Part shown: one piece after another, positions 60,011 to 64,000 of the stretch
How the letters are laid out: every line of letters begins with the position of its first letter
How positions within the stretch are numbered: the first letter of the stretch is position 1
Origin: Ctena decussata
Taxonomy: Eukaryota; Mollusca; Bivalvia; Lucinida; Lucinidae
NCBI GenBank assembly: GCA_963989385.1
Contig: OZ022500.1
Coordinates: 76,628,289-76,692,288, forward strand
Length of the DNA: 64,000 nucleotides
Reading direction: 5' to 3'
Notes under the pieces: generated by a model
What the model saw: only the letters and a program-made list of their open reading frames with translations
Databases searched by the model: none
What the model was told of the DNA's origin: nothing
Translations under genes and position numbers: made by a program

Positions 60011-60985
60011 TGGATCTTGAAATAAAGGTCACTGTGACATATTGTTAATTTTATGTCAAATATCTTGTCATTTTGACTTATTATCCTAAACAATCATGTT
60101 CATATATCAAATATTCTTTATCACAAACTCATGAAATAAAAGCCACTCACAGTATGCCCAAACCATGGATCCTGCCGTTATGCAATCCTTGAAAAAGTGT
60201 TTTAGATGTTCGCTTAAATGACAAAACCATGAAATATAGGTCACACTGACCTACAATTAGTAAATATTTTAGTAATTTTAGTTTCAGGTCAAACATCGAG
60301 CTTTTTGCCTTTTTTTTATCCCAATAGATCATGTTCGTACATTAAACAATCTTCGAGATATAAGACAAAACCCCTGACCAATGAAATACAACTAACTGCC
60401 CGACATGCATCACTGCCTTCAGTAGATCTTTACCAGATATTCCAGTGCAAAGAGTTTGAAGAGCCTATCTCTTTTGGTTACTTAGAAATTGAGCTAAACA
60501 CAACATGTTTTTTATGTTTTGTTTTATATTTCAATCAACCGTGAAATATGTCATATCCCCATCTATATCACTGCTTCCAGTGGTCTTCCTCAGATGTATT
60601 TATGGAGAAAGTTTGAAGACTCTATCCCTTTGTGATTACTTAGAAAATGAGCTAAACGCAAAAGGTCAATTTTAGTTCTATGTTCAATGAACCATGAAAT
60701 ATAGGTCATGACCCAATATGTATTGCTGCTTTCCGTATGCGTTTTCCCAGATGTATCTATGGAGCGAGTTTCAAGACTCTATCCTTTTTGTTATTTTAAA
60801 AACTGAGCTAAACGCAAAAGGTGATTTTTTTTTATTCAACATTCTATCAACCGTGAAATAGAGGTCATGACACTATATGCTTCATTGCTTTCAGTATGTC
60901 TACCCCGGGTGTATTTATGGAGTAATTATGAAAAATCTAGGCTACTAGTTACTTAGAAACCGAGCTAAACGCATCAGGAGAATAA
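60010..60985. repeat. ~155 bp tandem array beside the Naiad
   Basis: Units with 'ccatgaaatataggtcatgac' ... 'gatgtattatggagaaagtttgaagactctatcc' ... 'ttagaaaatgagctaaacgcaaaaggt' start near 60375, 60540, 60695 and 60850. More diverged relatives occupy 60010-60370, including the segment shared with 47756. Confidence 0.7.
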
Positions 60986-62238
60986 GAGGCACATGCGCAC
61001 GCGAAGGGTATTGCATAAGCCCGACTTTGCTCCACAACATCTCGCTAAATAGCTAAAAATCATGTGGTGTGACTATTGACCGATCCAAGCCGTCTGGCTG
61101 TCCTTGCAAAGTCTAATACAACCCATCTTTTCCGCAATGTTTTTAAAAGGGCGACAATCTTTGCTTCTCCGGGCAACGAAACTTCCAAATTGAAATCTAC
61201 TGTTAAAGCAAAGAATTTGCTCATAGAGAGCAAATTCTTCCTTTTAATAGTTGATCCCATTATGAAGGCATTAAAAAAAAATAAAGAAAAAGAACGTCAG
61301 AGTTGCTTTCCCTCTCTTCTTCCGCTTCGGGGGGGGGGGGGGTTCTTTTGTAATTCTGGTCTTTTCTTAGCTGCAATAATAGTCCGGTAAGGTTATTTAT
61401 TTTAGCCACTCCTTGATTACATTCTGCAAAGTTGTTTAACTTCATGCATATAACTTATAGTATTGTCATTATAGCACAACAAATCATGCACTTTTTATAC
61501 CATTAATTTCAAGAAAAAAAGAGAAAGAAAAAAAAAACAATATATGAAGTAACTATAAATAAAGTCTTTTAGGAAATCCATACGTCACCGTTTGTTTTCG
61601 TCATTTTGAAGAAATATTGATGTTCTAACACTGATTTTCAATATCGTAAGCAGTAAATTGAATAGCTGTTTTTGTTTTGGTGCTTTTTAAACCTGGTTAT
61701 TATACAAACAACAGTGCTGAAGCGTTCATGCCGGTTAAGGGGTGACCAGCTTCAAACAGAAGTTGCGTACAAAATGACTAAATATTAACTCATGGCATTT
61801 TCAGAACATTTTTTCAATATATGGCACAACATAATTATGATCAAATTTTCAGGTTTCGTGAAATATTGTGGACACCTGATATTGCCTAACTCGAATCCTT
61901 TAGAGGCGGTTTCCTTCCCTAACTCCGGCTGTTTATGAATAACTTCAACGTCTAATGAAAAACTCAGGATACTGATTGAACTCTTGCTTTCAAAATATTA
62001 AATTTAAAAAAAGGGATTAACATCTGTGGCTCTGAAAAACGATTCTGCTGAAATCAGAACCCTTTTAGATTACTGGAAGGATTTCTTGAAAGTTTCCTGA
62101 AAATCGTTAAAAATCTGCAAAAGGAAATGCATCCACAATGTAAACTTGCATTGCTGTACTGACCGTAGCCTGGCATTCGGCCCACGTATTTAGGTTCTGG
62201 CTTTGTGTATGGCAAGGTACATAACCGGTACATTACTT
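60986..62238. other. No assigned gene; one strong hairpin
   Basis: AAGAATTTGCTC (61211-61222) pairs perfectly with GAGCAAATTCTT (61228-61239) around a 5-nt loop. Both strands have open frames across 61060-61390 but neither resembles a known family. 61360-61460 shares short blocks with 6235-6375. Confidence 0.4.
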
Positions 62239-62531
62239 TCACAAAGATGTTTTATTACTTGCCCATTCCTGAAATACATGGGCCTGGAGAAGTATCTTAT
62301 TGGGACCCAGTATAAAGGTTCCCTCAGGAAGGTCAGCAAAGTTCAATTTTCCCTCTTTTACCAGGGACCAGTTAAATGACCTCTGGCAGAAGTTCACAGA
62401 CAGGTCATATTTATGTAATAGTTTACAAATAGGAATTTTACAACTCTGGCTATTGCTTATCAGATATCTAAAGACTGCAGGTTTTGAAGCTGGTAATGTT
62501 ATGTGTATAGATGTCCCAGAAATATCAGTTC
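62239..62531 (-). CDS. Candidate terminal exon of an unidentified gene
   Basis: The minus strand has a ~26-nt T tract ending 'tttttag|gaactgatattt', a textbook acceptor, followed by an open frame of 96 codons to TGA at 62239-62241 (two bases complete the preceding codon). The translation has ordinary protein composition: 'SGTSIHITLPASKPAVFRYL', 'SCKIPICKLLHKYDLSVNFC', 'KLNFADLPEGTFILGPNKIL' and 'HVFQEWASNKTSL'. I recognise no family. The T tract could instead be an A-tail of an unrelated retro-insertion on the plus strand, and a decayed element is possible. No upstream exon lies within view because the minisatellite occupies the rest of the window. Confidence 0.3.
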
Positions 62532-62564
<33 letters not shown>

Positions 62565-62615
62565 GTAAACATTTTAAAAACTGAGCCTTTAAGCATTTAA
62601 CAAAACTATTTTCAT

Positions 62616-62665
62616 CAGTGAGTGAGTGATATGGGTTTTACGGCACATCAGCCCCAAAAGGGTTA
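62616..62665. mobile_element. SINE 3'-end fragment
   Basis: 'gtgagtgagtgatatgggttttacggcaca' resembles the 3' end of (CTCA)n-tailed SINEs such as 42757-42930, minus-strand orientation. Only the tail part is present. Confidence 0.35.
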
Positions 62666-62669
62666 TTTC

Positions 62670-63905
62670 ATCAAGGTTTATACATCTTAAGGCATCAGTC
62701 TTATTTGGGTCTACATCCAAAAGCAGCAGTCTTATCAGGGTCTACAACCTTTAGGAGCAGTCTAATTAAAGTTGTCATCCTAAGCGAGCAGTTTTAATAG
62801 AGTCTTCATCTTAAATCAGCAATCTTGTCAGGATCTTCAATCCTAAAGAAGCAGTCTAATAAAAAGTCAGTATCCTAGCAGTTTCATTAGGGTCTACAAT
62901 CTAAAGGAGCATCAGGGTTTACAACCTTAAAGAGCAATCTTATAAGGGTCTGCATTCTAAAGGAGCATCAGGGTCTACATCTTTTAAGAGCAGCCTTATC
63001 AAGTTCTTCATCCTAAGTGAAATGTCATATCAGGATGTACATCCTAAAAAGCAGTCATATCAGTGTCTCCAGCCTAAAGGAGCAGTCTTATCAGGTCAGG
63101 GTCTACATCCATAAGGAGAGTCTTATCAGGTCAGGGTCTACATCCTTAAGGAGCAGTCTTATCAGGTCAGGGTCTTTATCCTTAAGGAGAGTCTTATCAG
63201 GTCAGGGTCTACATCCTTAAGGAGAGTCTTATCAGGTCAGGGTCTACATCCTTAAGGAGCAGTCTTATCAGGTCAGGTTCTAAATCCTTAAGGAGCAGTC
63301 TTATCAGGTCTGAGTCTACATCTTTAAGGAGAGTCTTATCAAGGTCTCCAGCCTAAAGGAGCTGTCTCATCAGGGTCTACATCCTAAAGGAGCAGTGTTA
63401 TAAGGGTCTCCATCCTTAAGGGGCAGTCTTGTCGGGTCAGGGTCTACGTCTTTAAAGAGCAGTCTTATCAGGTCAAGGTCTACATCCTTAAAGAGAGTCT
63501 TATCAGGTCAGGGTCTATATCCTTAAGGAGCAGTCTTATCAGGTCAGGGTCTACATCCATAAGGAGCTGTCTTATCAGGGTCTCCAGCCTCAAGTAGCAG
63601 TCTTATCAGATCAGGGTCTACACCCTAAAGGAGCAGTCTTATCAGGGTCTACATCCTTACGGAGCAGTCTTGTTAGGTGTACTGCCTAAAGGAGCTGTCT
63701 AATTCTACGTTCTAAAGGAGCTCTCTGATCAGAGTCTTCATCCTAAAGGAGCAGTCCTATCTGGGTCTTCTGCTTTTAAAGTTGTTTATTTAGGTGTACA
63801 TCTTTAAGTAGCTGTCATATTCGAGCCTACATCTTTAAGGAGCAGTCTTATCAGGGTCTACGTCTTTAAGGAGCAGTCGTATCAGAATCCACTTTGTTTT
63901 CCAAT
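62670..63905. repeat. Minisatellite, 31-36 bp monomer
   Basis: Tandem copies of 'tctacatccttaaggagcag' + 'tcttatcagggt'. In the middle (63080-63560) units carry an extra 'tcagg' ('tcaggtcagggtctacatcc') and are nearly identical; the flanks are more diverged. The open frame at 63017-63220 is a by-product of 36-bp periodicity. Confidence 0.9.
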
Positions 63906-64000
63906 GCAGAAATGCACAGGGAGAAATGCAAAAATGTAGACCCTGATAAAACTGCTTCAGGAGCAGTCTGCAGTGTGATCTGGGTTCACAACGTTTTTGT

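Noticed and set aside
61076..61390. Open frames on both strands
   Set aside because: Neither translation resembles a known protein, and the tail runs into a G-run and low-complexity sequence.
63017..63220. Repetitive protein frame
   Set aside because: A 36-bp period keeps any frame open; it is the minisatellite.

Overview
This is a eukaryotic, AT-rich, gene-poor stretch of nuclear DNA. The elements point to a marine bivalve, probably a clam-like mollusc. The reasons are 'pearl'-like 145-165 bp tandem arrays with GTCC/GACG microsatellite edges, a Penelope-like element of the Naiad type, a Ginger transposon with an OTU protease, an intronless Cys-loop receptor of the kind bivalves have amplified, and many tRNA-derived SINEs and fold-back MITEs. 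The organism call is inference.

Layout. 0.7-13 kb holds a pearl-like array, a SINE with a 12-bp target duplication, a decayed RTE-type endonuclease, several copies of one fold-back MITE family, a second SINE, and a 1.6 kb TIR element filled with ACGT-rich repeats. 13.24-13.48 kb holds the best host-gene candidate: a two-exon, 59-codon secreted peptide precursor ending in an amidation/dibasic site. 15.7-23.7 kb contains a 1.7 kb near-perfect palindrome, three tandem arrays rich in TCAAGGTCA and a Tc1 transposase remnant. 24.8-31.6 kb is one large ~40-bp minisatellite invaded by two MITEs and a SINE; it carries an internal 0.5 kb duplication and reverses orientation at its right end. 32.1-34.8 kb is a Ginger1-type transposon (broken integrase, intact-looking OTU protease). 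34.9-37.9 kb is a degenerate inverted simple array split by a decayed LINE. 43.8-45.15 kb (minus) is a Cys-loop receptor gene interrupted by a single TAA.

The most striking structure is at 48.0-60.0 kb. A Naiad Penelope-like retroelement (minus strand, N-terminal GIY-YIG, C-terminal RT) is cut in two by a full-length 8.57 kb L1/Tx1-like LINE (plus strand) with a 12-bp target duplication and a poly(A) tail. Across the empty site the Naiad reading frame joins exactly. Its internal stops are mostly UGA, three of them where I recall relatives carrying cysteine. This fits the selenocysteine-encoding Naiads described from clams. The LINE has two tandem ~1.18 kb 5' monomers, reminiscent of mouse L1 promoters, and no recognisable ORF1.

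Almost all coding capacity here belongs to mobile elements. Host genes are limited to the small peptide gene, the damaged receptor and one possible terminal exon at 62.2-62.5 kb. Most frameshifts fall in homopolymer runs, so some could be assembly errors.
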